NCBI GenBank assembly: GCA_002389995.1 | Contig: DGRR01000208.1 | Location: 1-5,634, forward strand | Length of the DNA: 5,634 bases | Direction of reading: 5' to 3' | From: Ruminococcus sp. UBA4383 | GTDB lineage: Bacteria; Bacillota; Clostridia; Oscillospirales; Ruminococcaceae | The notes under the pieces: model-generated | Seen by the model: only the letters and a program-made list of their open reading frames with translations | Told to the model about the DNA's origin: nothing | Database searches by the model: none | Made by a program: the position numbers and the translations under genes | Shown here: piece after piece, positions 1 to 5,567 of the stretch | Position numbering within the stretch: position 1 is the stretch's first letter | Layout of the letters: the number at the start of each line of letters is the position of its first letter

Positions 1-9
1 GCAGATTTT

Positions 10-60
10 CCTCTGATTTAAAATCATCAGATTTTTACTTTGATAGTTAAGATTATATCA
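10..60 (-). promoter_or_regulatory. Possible minus-strand promoter and RBS for a gene beyond the left edge
   Basis: Read on the minus strand, positions 52-60 give TGATATAAT, an extended -10 identical to the one in front of the lipoprotein gene at the other end of the window. No good -35 is present at 17 bp, which extended -10 promoters can tolerate. About 35 bases downstream, positions 10-14 read AGAGG on the minus strand, a possible Shine-Dalgarno. No start codon follows before the window ends, so the gene itself is not seen. The pattern fits a new minus-strand unit starting just after the terminator of the phosphatase gene. Confidence 0.35.
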
Positions 61-93
61 CACCATAAACGAGAAATTTGTCGGAATAAAAAA

Positions 94-119
94 GCTGTCC
101 GTATTTTTTTACGGACAGC
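94..119 (-). terminator. Rho-independent terminator of the AraC/HAD operon
   Basis: Two perfect 10-bp arms (94-103 and 110-119, GCTGTCCGTA and its complement) enclose a 6-base loop. On the minus strand the stem is followed by TTTTTTATT (93 down to 85). It lies 5 bases after the stop of the HAD phosphatase gene, as an intrinsic terminator of that unit should. Confidence 0.92.
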
Positions 120-124
120 ATATT

Positions 125-910
125 TCATATCAAATTAAAATGTTCAAGGGCATTATAAAGCCCGTCATCGAGTATTGAATCTGTGACATATGAAACATAC
201 GGATAAAGTTTTTCCGCCCCTCCCATAGCTATACTGTTCGGTACAGCTCTGAGCATAGGCAAATCGTTTGTGCTGTCGCCTATTGCGTAGGCGTTTTCTT
301 TTGGTATACCGAGCATATTCAATATTTTGTCGATTGCAGTCGCTTTTGAATATCCGAGGGGAACATTTTCAAAGAATCCTCCTCCCCTGTCGATAATCTG
401 GAAATATCTGCCTATTTCATTTCGGAAACGGTTCATGTCAGAATTTTCCTTTTCCCATATCACGAACTTATCGAATATAAAATCGGGGTCATCAGCCTGT
501 CTGTCGATGCGGATTCCGTCCTCAACGAAAAACTCCTTGAAATGTTCAAGTTCATCACTTGTTTCGGCTTTTTCGTCAAAAAAATAGCCGTCCTTATGCT
601 CATATACGGGAATTACATGACATTCACGGAGAATCTGTGCTATTTTACGGCAGAAATCCTGTTCAAGAGACGAATACAGAACTACATCTCCCTTATATTC
701 TATGTAAGTACCGCACCCGCAAATCATTCCGTCAAATCCGAGGGAGCGAATTTTTTTATTTACATTGAATGTTGTGCGTCCTGTATTGATGAAAGTCAGG
801 TTACCTTTTTCCCTTGTCATTTTCAGGGCTTTGACGGTGCTTTCGGGGATAATCATATAATCATCTTCTGTTATGAGTGTTCCGTCTATGTCAAAAAATA
901 TAATATTCAA
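125..910 (-). CDS. Cof-type HAD-superfamily phosphatase
   Basis: A 261-residue cytoplasmic phosphohydrolase of the Cof/HAD-IIB type, normal length for the family. All four HAD motifs are visible: motif I FFDIDGT with nucleophile D7 and acid/base D9; motif II INTGR with T43; motif III K189; motif IV GDSTND with D212 and D216 for magnesium. The stretch from about residue 80 to 185 is the C2 cap that sets substrate choice. Relatives dephosphorylate sugar phosphates, flavin or pyridoxal phosphates, so the substrate cannot be named. The start is TTG at 908-910. It is forced because the next methionine lies beyond motif I, and a GGAGGGA ribosome binding site sits 5 bases upstream inside the end of the AraC gene. 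Only one base separates the AraC stop from this TTG, so translation is probably coupled. The pairing with an AraC regulator hints at a sugar-linked role (inference). Confidence 0.93.
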   Translation of the reverse strand: MNIIFFDIDGTLITEDDYMIIPESTVKALKMTREKGNLTFINTGRTTFNVNKKIRSLGFDGMICGCGTYIEYKGDVVLYSSLEQDFCRKIAQILRECHVIPVYEHKDGYFFDEKAETSDELEHFKEFFVEDGIRIDRQADDPDFIFDKFVIWEKENSDMNRFRNEIGRYFQIIDRGGGFFENVPLGYSKATAIDKILNMLGIPKENAYAIGDSTNDLPMLRAVPNSIAMGGAEKLYPYVSYVTDSILDDGLYNALEHFNLI

Positions 911-911
911 A

Positions 912-1763
912 TCAGTCCCTCCAAATCTTTCTGTATGAAAAACAGGTTAAATTTTCAGCTTTCTTGAATTGTCTTGCAAAATAGCTCTGGTCGTTGAATC
1001 CGCAAAGATGCGCTATTTCCTCAACGGACTTGTCCGAAAATCTCAAAAGTTCTTTCCCGTAGTTTATTCTTGCATTGATTATATGCTGGAAAATGGTTTT
1101 TCCGTAAATTTTCTTATATTCTCTGGTGAGATAGAATTTACTTATATAAAACTCGCCTGAAATTCTTTCAAGGGACAAATCCTCGCTGAAATGGTCTTCT
1201 ATATATCTGTTTACTGCGGCAAGTTTCTGTTTCAGGGCAGTATCATACTGTGCGGCTGAGGAATTTACAGTAACCGCAAGAGTCAGGATATCAACGATAA
1301 GCTGTGAAGTAAGAGGTTCTGTATTTGTTGTCTTTACCTCATTGATTTTGATTATTTCGTTTATGGCGGATACTATCTTTTCAAAAAATACAGGTCTGAA
1401 AACATTTTCAGACTGTGACAGGAAATATTCGTAATACTGCCGTGAAGTTGCACCGTCAAAATGTATCCACAAAAGTTCCCACGGGTCATGCGGAGAACTT
1501 TTATAGCTGTGTTCAGTGCGACAGTCTATGAAAAAACAGTCTCCCTTTGTAAGACAGAAAGTTTTCCCGTTCAGGTTAAGTTCTCCCTCTCCGTCAGTAA
1601 CGGCAACGACAAGAAAGGATTCAAGGTTGTTTCTGTGTGTCATGCAGGTATCTCCTGCTGTAATACAGCCTGTTTCCTGAATATAGAAAAATGTATTTTT
1701 TGCCGCAGGGCTTGGGGTGCATATTATTCTCTTGGAAAAATTTTCAGGATTTTGCCTTTCCAT
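912..1763 (-). CDS. AraC-family transcriptional regulator with N-terminal cupin domain
   Basis: A DNA-binding regulator of 283 residues. Residues ~24-110 form a cupin-like sensor (short beta-strands, GEGELNLNGK and a KGDCFFI turn, then HSY and WELLWIHFDG) typical of AraC proteins that sense sugars. A helical linker follows. Residues ~181-283 carry the paired helix-turn-helix: LSLERISGEFYISKFYLTREY, then VEEIAHLCGFNDQSYFARQFKK, the AraC signature. I place the start at the ATG at 1761-1763. It has a GGGAG site (1771-1775) at the ideal 7-base spacing, whereas the upstream in-frame ATG at 1779-1781 (289 residues) lies only about 8 bases from the predicted transcription start, and its own GGAG would not be in the mRNA. 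It is first in an operon with the HAD phosphatase and has its own promoter, overlapped by a palindrome. The effector and target genes are unknown. Autoregulation is plausible but inferred. Confidence 0.93.
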   Translation of the reverse strand: MERQNPENFSKRIICTPSPAAKNTFFYIQETGCITAGDTCMTHRNNLESFLVVAVTDGEGELNLNGKTFCLTKGDCFFIDCRTEHSYKSSPHDPWELLWIHFDGATSRQYYEYFLSQSENVFRPVFFEKIVSAINEIIKINEVKTTNTEPLTSQLIVDILTLAVTVNSSAAQYDTALKQKLAAVNRYIEDHFSEDLSLERISGEFYISKFYLTREYKKIYGKTIFQHIINARINYGKELLRFSDKSVEEIAHLCGFNDQSYFARQFKKAENLTCFSYRKIWRD

Positions 1764-1782
1764 AAAAAAACTCCCTTTCATA

Positions 1783-1807
1783 ATGTGTTACTCCAATTAT
1801 AACACAT
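1783..1807. promoter_or_regulatory. Palindromic operator candidate over the -10 and transcription start
   Basis: Perfect 8-bp arms ATGTGTTA and TAACACAT (1783-1790 and 1800-1807) are separated by 9 bases. The 25-bp element covers the -10 box and the predicted start of the AraC promoter, where a bound protein would block RNA polymerase. No T-run follows, so it is not a terminator. The binding protein is not identifiable. AraC-type proteins more often bind direct repeats, so a different repressor is possible. Confidence 0.5.
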
Positions 1808-1824
1808 CACGAAAGGTTTTTCAA
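1796..1824 (-). promoter_or_regulatory. Sigma-A promoter of the AraC/HAD operon
   Basis: On the minus strand TTGAAA (1819-1824) is followed after exactly 17 bases by TATAAT (1796-1801), preceded by TG to give the extended -10 TGTTATAAT. Transcription should begin near 1788-1790, leaving a leader of about 26 bases that contains the GGGAG site of the AraC gene. This placement decides the AraC start codon. Confidence 0.85.
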
Positions 1825-1846
1825 TATTATTTTCAAATGTTTCGTG
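1808..1846. repeat. CACGAAA inverted repeat flanking the -35 box
   Basis: CACGAAA at 1808-1814 and its complement TTTCGTG at 1840-1846 are 25 bases apart and bracket the -35 of the AraC promoter. The right arm abuts the stop codon of the 84-residue gene. A 25-base AT-rich loop without a T-run argues against a terminator. A pair of regulator half-sites is possible. Confidence 0.35.
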
Positions 1847-2101
1847 TCATATGAGAAATGCCCCCGCAAAACAGCCTGCCGCCATGAGAGAAAGTACCGC
1901 AAGCAAAACAATTATTTTCGGGGATATATTTCTCTTTCTGTAATTCGGTTCGGCTGACGAAATATATTTTTCAGCCTCACTCCTTATAAATTCCGCAGGC
2001 AGTGACCTGACTTCGGGGCGCAGATAGAATACAGCCTTTTCAAAATATATGCTGTCAGCACTGTTTACCTCGATTATGGTTTTGTTTACACCTTTTAACA
2101 T
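1847..2101 (-). CDS. Small C-terminally anchored membrane protein
   Basis: An 84-residue protein of unknown function. Residues 1-54 are soluble and charged, opening with MLKGVNKTIIEVN and a YFEKAVFYLRPE segment. I recall this opening from a conserved small-protein family of clostridia, some members of which carry doubtful translation-factor names; that is memory, not a search result. Residues 55-57 (RKR) precede one hydrophobic helix at about 62-83 that ends the protein, so it is probably tail-anchored with the N-terminus in the cytoplasm. The ATG at 2099-2101 has a strong AGGAGG site (2108-2113) 6 bases away. No terminator is seen before the AraC promoter downstream, so some read-through into that operon is possible. 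I find no convincing promoter upstream. Confidence 0.82.
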   Translation of the reverse strand: MLKGVNKTIIEVNSADSIYFEKAVFYLRPEVRSLPAEFIRSEAEKYISSAEPNYRKRNISPKIIVLLAVLSLMAAGCFAGAFLI

Positions 2102-2126
2102 ATTTTTCCTCCTGAATTATTTATTT

Positions 2127-2152
2127 GGTATTATTATTACCCTATTATGGTA
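2127..2152. repeat. Three alternating GGTA/TACC half-sites at 11-bp steps
   Basis: GGTA (2127-2130), TACC (2138-2141) and GGTA (2149-2152) alternate with exactly 7 AT-rich bases between each, forming two overlapping imperfect 15-bp palindromes. The 11-bp step is about one helical turn. They lie just upstream of the 84-residue gene in the divergent spacer. They may be an operator or a chance product of AT-rich sequence. Confidence 0.3.
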
Positions 2153-2200
2153 TATATATTCTTAAAAGAAAAAATATTCATAAAAGATACAAAAATAGTA

Positions 2201-2229
2201 TTTACTTTTATATTTTTTTGTGTTATAAT
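2201..2229 (+). promoter_or_regulatory. Promoter of the GGDEF gene
   Basis: TTTACT (2201-2206, 4 of 6 to consensus), a 17-base spacer, and TATAAT (2224-2229) with an upstream TG give an extended -10 promoter. Transcription should start near 2236, leaving a leader of about 54 bases. This rules out any coding start upstream of that point for the gene that follows. Confidence 0.8.
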
Positions 2230-2276
2230 TACTCTGAACAGGTTTTTTATATTGTATTCCGCCTGAATATATGCAA

Positions 2277-2282
2277 AGGAGG
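2277..2282 (+). promoter_or_regulatory. Shine-Dalgarno site that decides a TTG start
   Basis: AGGAGG at 2277-2282 is only 1 base from the in-frame ATG at 2284 but 7 bases from the in-frame TTG at 2290. The spacing favours TTG, giving a protein that begins MKKIYGIINSF, a normal signal-anchor N-terminus. Confidence 0.75.
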
Positions 2283-2289
2283 AATGTTC

Positions 2290-4008
2290 TTGAAGAAAAT
2301 ATATGGTATAATAAATTCGTTCTCAGGTATACTTATAATCGTACTTATGATACTCTCTTTTACTGTTCAGATGAACTATAAGGGCAGTCCTTATGCAGAT
2401 GCTGTCGGATTTCAGGACGGCTGGCTCTACGATACGGGCGAAACCGCAGATATAGAACATATCGACAAAACAAAAAATTATATACACAGATACATATCAT
2501 CTGAAGAACTCAACGGACAGAGCCTTTGCTTTATGAGCAGAAATGCAAATTTTTCCGTTTATGTTGACGATGAAAAAATATATGACTTCAACCCAAGGGA
2601 AAGCAACAGAAAAGCAGGTCTCTACGGTGACTATCTGCATATGATTCCCATTCCGCACTTCAAGGGAAATCAGCCGATTAAAATTCAGCTCCAAAATCTT
2701 GACAGCAGAGTTTCAGTCGGATTCTACAACATGGTTCTGCAAAATTCAGGCAGTTATCTCTCCAATATCGCACAGACGGACAAGGCGAATTTCTTTATAT
2801 GCCTTATAACTTTCATCATAGGATTTATAATATTCGTGTTCGGTATCATCGAACAGGCTTCAAGGGGAAATATGGTGGAAACTATGTGCCTCGGAAGCTT
2901 CACCATGCTGGTAAGCGTATGGACTGTCCCAAAGCCAAGCATACTGCTTATGCTTGCGGGAAATTCTTCAATACTGCGGTGTGTGGAATATATATCCCTT
3001 GCAATTCTCCCCATTCCCGTGCTTACCTTTACAGCCCTTGTAACGAAAAGATTCGGGAGTCCGATATCTGTAATATGCATATCCTCCGCAGCAGTAAACC
3101 TCTTTGCACAGCTTGTTCTCTCAGGCGCAGACGTATTTGACTATACGGAAATGTTAAAGGCTTCCCACGCAATAATGCTTATCAGCCTTATATGCATAAT
3201 AGCAGCATTTTTATCAGCCTACAAAACAAAAGAACTTTATCTGAAAAATACAGGCATAATGATAGCGGCAATTTCACTCATTCTGATTTCGGGAATGGTC
3301 GATATGATAAGATATTACACAATCCACGGCATGGACAGCGCAAAAGTCACAAGACTTTCAATGCCCGTCTTTGTAACTGCACTTACATTCTACGAAATCA
3401 GAAAACTTATAAATTTCCAGATTAAAAGCGGTGAAGCCGAATTAATGGAAAAACTCGCCATGGAGGATTCCCTCACAGGTATAAAGAACAGAAACGCTTT
3501 CAACAGCTATGAACAGAAACTCCTCAAACGTGACAGCGGTATCTGCATATTCATACACTTTGATGTCAACAGACTCAAAAAAGTAAACGATAATTATGGT
3601 CACGCAGAAGGCGACAGACATATAAAGGCTGCCGCAGATGTAATAAGAAAAAGTTTCGGAAATATGGGCGAATGTTTCCGTGTGGGCGGTGATGAGTTCT
3701 TTGTAATACTCGAAGGAAGAAAATGCAGGACAAACTGCGAAACAGGAATCAAAAACTTTCTCAGATTTCAGGAAGAATACAATTTTTCCGAAAAACCTCC
3801 CGTGCTGCTCGAAATGGCTTACGGTACGGCTGAATATGACTGCTCCATGAAAAATCCCGAAGTGGCTGAGTCTCTCGCTGACAGCCGTATGTACGAAAAG
3901 AAAAGACTTATGAAAGCCAACAGCTTCAAAAAGAATATAAACGGAACTTTAAATGATATAAAACCCCCTGAATTTATCCATTCAGCAAAAAAAAATCCGA
4001 TGAACTGA
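2290..4008 (+). CDS. Membrane diguanylate cyclase with 7TM-type sensor (GGDEF)
   Basis: A 572-residue enzyme predicted to make cyclic di-GMP from two GTP. Residues ~8-27 are a signal-anchor helix. About 28-165 form an extracytoplasmic, beta-rich region. About 168-385 contain some seven hydrophobic helices, an arrangement like 7TMR-DISM sensors. A short helical connector leads to the GGDEF domain (from ~388, MEDSLTGIKNRNAF). D425 in FDVNRLKKVND, the NYGHAEGD loop (435-442) and an intact GGDEF at 466-470 indicate an active cyclase. The inhibitory I-site RxxD is absent: the aligned residues are GNMG, so classical product inhibition is unlikely. The C-terminus has the usual DSRMYEKK helix and a basic tail encoded partly by a 9-A run (3987-3995). 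The TTG start is chosen from ribosome-site spacing. An ORF start at 2125 would lie upstream of the promoter. The sensed ligand is unknown, and no c-di-GMP receptor gene is in the window. Confidence 0.93.
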   Translation: MKKIYGIINSFSGILIIVLMILSFTVQMNYKGSPYADAVGFQDGWLYDTGETADIEHIDKTKNYIHRYISSEELNGQSLCFMSRNANFSVYVDDEKIYDFNPRESNRKAGLYGDYLHMIPIPHFKGNQPIKIQLQNLDSRVSVGFYNMVLQNSGSYLSNIAQTDKANFFICLITFIIGFIIFVFGIIEQASRGNMVETMCLGSFTMLVSVWTVPKPSILLMLAGNSSILRCVEYISLAILPIPVLTFTALVTKRFGSPISVICISSAAVNLFAQLVLSGADVFDYTEMLKASHAIMLISLICIIAAFLSAYKTKELYLKNTGIMIAAISLILISGMVDMIRYYTIHGMDSAKVTRLSMPVFVTALTFYEIRKLINFQIKSGEAELMEKLAMEDSLTGIKNRNAFNSYEQKLLKRDSGICIFIHFDVNRLKKVNDNYGHAEGDRHIKAAADVIRKSFGNMGECFRVGGDEFFVILEGRKCRTNCETGIKNFLRFQEEYNFSEKPPVLLEMAYGTAEYDCSMKNPEVAESLADSRMYEKKRLMKANSFKKNINGTLNDIKPPEFIHSAKKNPMN

Positions 4009-4010
4009 AA

Positions 4011-4041
4011 TTCCCCTCTGTCATACGCTGACGGAGGGGAA
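4011..4041. terminator. Shared hairpin terminator between convergent genes
   Basis: Arms 4011-4023 and 4029-4041 (TTCCCCTCTGTCA against TGACGGAGGGGAA) form a 13-bp stem with one T-G wobble and a 5-base loop. It begins 2 bases after the cyclase stop and ends 5 bases before the lipoprotein stop, so it can end transcripts from both sides. The T-runs on either side are weak. Confidence 0.75.
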
Positions 4042-4046
4042 TCTGA

Positions 4047-5342
4047 TTATATATTCTGTTTGTCGGAATTTGTCACTGTCTGTGCATTGGTTTCTTTCTG
4101 TTCAGTTTCGCCGAATATATACGATTCACCATATGTATTTTTCAGGACTGAAATTTTCTTTTGTATCTTAGAAAGTGCTGTACTGAAAGAAAACAGAATA
4201 TTACTGCTTGTTATTCTTCCCGTATCGAGGCTTTTCCTGATACTTTCGGCAATACTTGCAACTCTGTCATATTCGACAAATCTTACCTTTACGTTATATC
4301 CTGCCTTTTCAAAGGGATATATATATTTCCCCATGAATTTGTCAAAACTGTTTGCGGAAATAGGAATTATAATATTTGTGCCTTTCATACTTCCGTCAAG
4401 AAATTCCTGCATAATGCTGTCAGTTATATTTAATCCTTCCGAAAGCAGTGCATCGGCAGCACAGCCGTAACTTTCGTTAAATTCGGGGATAAGTTCAAGG
4501 ACTGTTTCGCAGTCAAGTACGAATGAATCGGATTTGTCGCTGTCGGGATAGACAATTGAAGATATTTCAGATGCAGGCATACCGAGAACTATTTCCGCCT
4601 TGTATTCCTTTGCGAGTTTGCCGTCAAGGGTATATTTCTGACTGTCGGCTTTAACATGAGCTTTTGCCGAACCGAGGGAAAGAATTTCCTTTTTGATTTC
4701 TTCCCTCATATTTTTTCTTTCGGGGGTATTTATCTTTGAAGTATCGCCGTAAAGGTTTCTATAATAGAGTGCAAGGGCATCAAGCTGTGCTGTAACAATG
4801 CTGTTTTTGATTTCTTCAATTGTGGGATAATCGCCTGATACTATTCTTTTATAAAGCTGTTTAGCCTCATCTGTCTGTATGGTAAGATTTTCGGGTGAAG
4901 GCTTCCATGTTACGGGCTTGACATTATCGGGCAGAGTATATTCTGTCGCAGGTTCAGCAACAGTATCCTGTGAAACAATTATTTCTTCCGAAACAATTAT
5001 TTCATCTGCCTGAGTATTTTCACCTGTATCGGCTTTTTCTGCTGATGAAGTTTTTTCAGTGGTTTGTGTAATTTCCGATGAAATTTTTTCTGTTGTATAA
5101 GTTGTCCCGTCCGCTTTGGTCACATTCGTTGAAGTTATGATTTCGGCTGAATCGGGTGTTTTCTCTGTAACAACTTTTTCTGCTGCGGAAGTTTTTTCAG
5201 CCGTTTTCCTGTCTTTTTCCGAGTCGTAAATCTCCATTGTATAAGCACCCTCATATGAAGGTTCAGTGTTGAAACTCTGTGTGCATGAAGAAGCAGTGGC
5301 AGCAAGTGTCAATGTCAGGCATAGCATCATTTCTTTACTCAT
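4047..5342 (-). CDS. Exported lipoprotein with a degenerate zeta-toxin-like P-loop domain
   Basis: A 431-residue predicted lipoprotein. Residues 1-20 are a short signal peptide ending in TASSC; C20 is the likely lipid-attachment site, though the lipobox is not canonical. Residues ~40-140 are a low-complexity Thr/Glu/Lys/Ala linker with repeated EKTS(S/A)AEK and EIIVS units, probably spanning the cell wall. From ~155, a helical segment (DALALYYRNLYGD, INTPERK) leads to a part resembling zeta/PezT kinases: strand AEIVLG with a loop GMPASEIS (254-261) where GxxxxGKS is expected, VLDCETVLELIPEF (275-288) matching the DxD...P region, TNIIIP (322-327), and AGYNVKVRFVEYDR (347-360). The Walker lysine is I260 and the preceding glycine is E259, so ATP binding is unlikely. 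The zeta relationship is from recalled family patterns, not a search. The ATG has an AGGTGA site 7 bases upstream. No antitoxin gene is adjacent. Its role is unknown; binding of wall precursors is a guess. Confidence 0.88.
   Translation of the reverse strand: MSKEMMLCLTLTLAATASSCTQSFNTEPSYEGAYTMEIYDSEKDRKTAEKTSAAEKVVTEKTPDSAEIITSTNVTKADGTTYTTEKISSEITQTTEKTSSAEKADTGENTQADEIIVSEEIIVSQDTVAEPATEYTLPDNVKPVTWKPSPENLTIQTDEAKQLYKRIVSGDYPTIEEIKNSIVTAQLDALALYYRNLYGDTSKINTPERKNMREEIKKEILSLGSAKAHVKADSQKYTLDGKLAKEYKAEIVLGMPASEISSIVYPDSDKSDSFVLDCETVLELIPEFNESYGCAADALLSEGLNITDSIMQEFLDGSMKGTNIIIPISANSFDKFMGKYIYPFEKAGYNVKVRFVEYDRVASIAESIRKSLDTGRITSSNILFSFSTALSKIQKKISVLKNTYGESYIFGETEQKETNAQTVTNSDKQNI
4972..5003 (-). 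repeat. Short tandem repeat within the lipoprotein linker
   Basis: GAAACAATTATTTC occurs at 4972-4985 and 4990-5003, an 18-bp (6-codon) period that encodes the doubled EIIVS of residues 114-124. Being in frame, it can change the linker length without breaking the gene. Confidence 0.7.
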
Positions 5343-5386
5343 AATATCTTCACCTCACAGCAAGACAAAACTTTATATATATATTT

Positions 5387-5415
5387 ATTATATCATAAAC
5401 AGCATAAAAAATCAA
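5387..5415 (-). promoter_or_regulatory. Promoter of the lipoprotein gene
   Basis: On the minus strand TTGATT (5410-5415), a 17-base spacer and TATAAT (5387-5392) with TGA before it give the extended -10 TGATATAAT. Transcription should start near 5380, leaving a leader of about 38 bases with the AGGTGA ribosome site (5350-5355). Confidence 0.78.
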
Positions 5416-5438
5416 TTGTTATAACAAACAAAACAATT
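5414..5438. promoter_or_regulatory. Inverted repeats just upstream of the lipoprotein promoter
   Basis: A perfect 12-bp palindrome TTGTTATAACAA (5416-5427) abuts the -35 box, and overlapping arms AATTGTT (5414-5420) and AACAATT (5432-5438) are separated by 11 bases. The nested symmetry at a promoter edge suggests a regulator site, but the region is AT-rich. The rest of the spacer from 5440 to 5532 shows nothing else I can support beyond A-tracts. Confidence 0.35.
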
Positions 5439-5532
5439 CACATTAAAAAGAAAAAATTTATCGCACAGCCCAATATATATGAAATAATTCACAGAAATAT
5501 CACAAAATAAAATCAGTATCCGACAAAATGCC

Positions 5533-5561
5533 TTGACAAAAAAAATTTTTTGTGTTATAAT
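5533..5561 (+). promoter_or_regulatory. Consensus promoter of rnpB
   Basis: A perfect TTGACA (5533-5538), a 17-base spacer of A and T tracts ending GTGT, and a perfect TATAAT (5556-5561) with the extended TG. Transcription should begin near 5568. Such strength suits a stable housekeeping RNA. Confidence 0.93.
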
Positions 5562-5567
5562 CCAACT

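Noticed and set aside
13..36. Plus-strand hairpin with a following T-run (CTGAT/ATCAG then ATTTTT) as a terminator
   Set aside because: The stem is 5 bp, AT-rich and has an alternative pairing; too weak to call without the upstream gene.
327..967. Plus-strand open frames opposite the phosphatase
   Set aside because: They are antisense to a gene with all four HAD motifs, show no family features and lack ribosome sites.
1764..1781. Longer AraC start at ATG 1779-1781
   Set aside because: Its GGAG lies at or before the predicted transcription start, while the next ATG has a well-spaced GGGAG inside the mRNA. Still possible if transcription begins further upstream.
2125..2289. Upstream in-frame extension of the cyclase gene (55 extra residues)
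   Set aside because: It lies before or across the promoter at 2201-2229, has no ribosome site, and would put ordinary AT-rich spacer into the protein.
2236..2289. c-di-GMP riboswitch in the cyclase leader
   Set aside because: The leader is only about 54 bases and lacks the GEMM core, so there is no room for such an aptamer.
2754..3425. Open frames on both strands inside the cyclase gene
   Set aside because: They overlap the membrane helices of a well-supported gene and have no plausible initiation sites.
4060..4470. Plus-strand open frames opposite the lipoprotein
   Set aside because: Antisense shadows with hydrophobic composition produced by the complementary codons; no start signals.
4925..5225. 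CRISPR-like or intergenic repeat array
   Set aside because: The repeats are in-frame codon repeats within a coding linker, not regularly spaced identical units.
4047..5342. Active toxin-antitoxin module
   Set aside because: The P-loop is destroyed, the protein has a signal peptide, and no antitoxin-like gene is adjacent.
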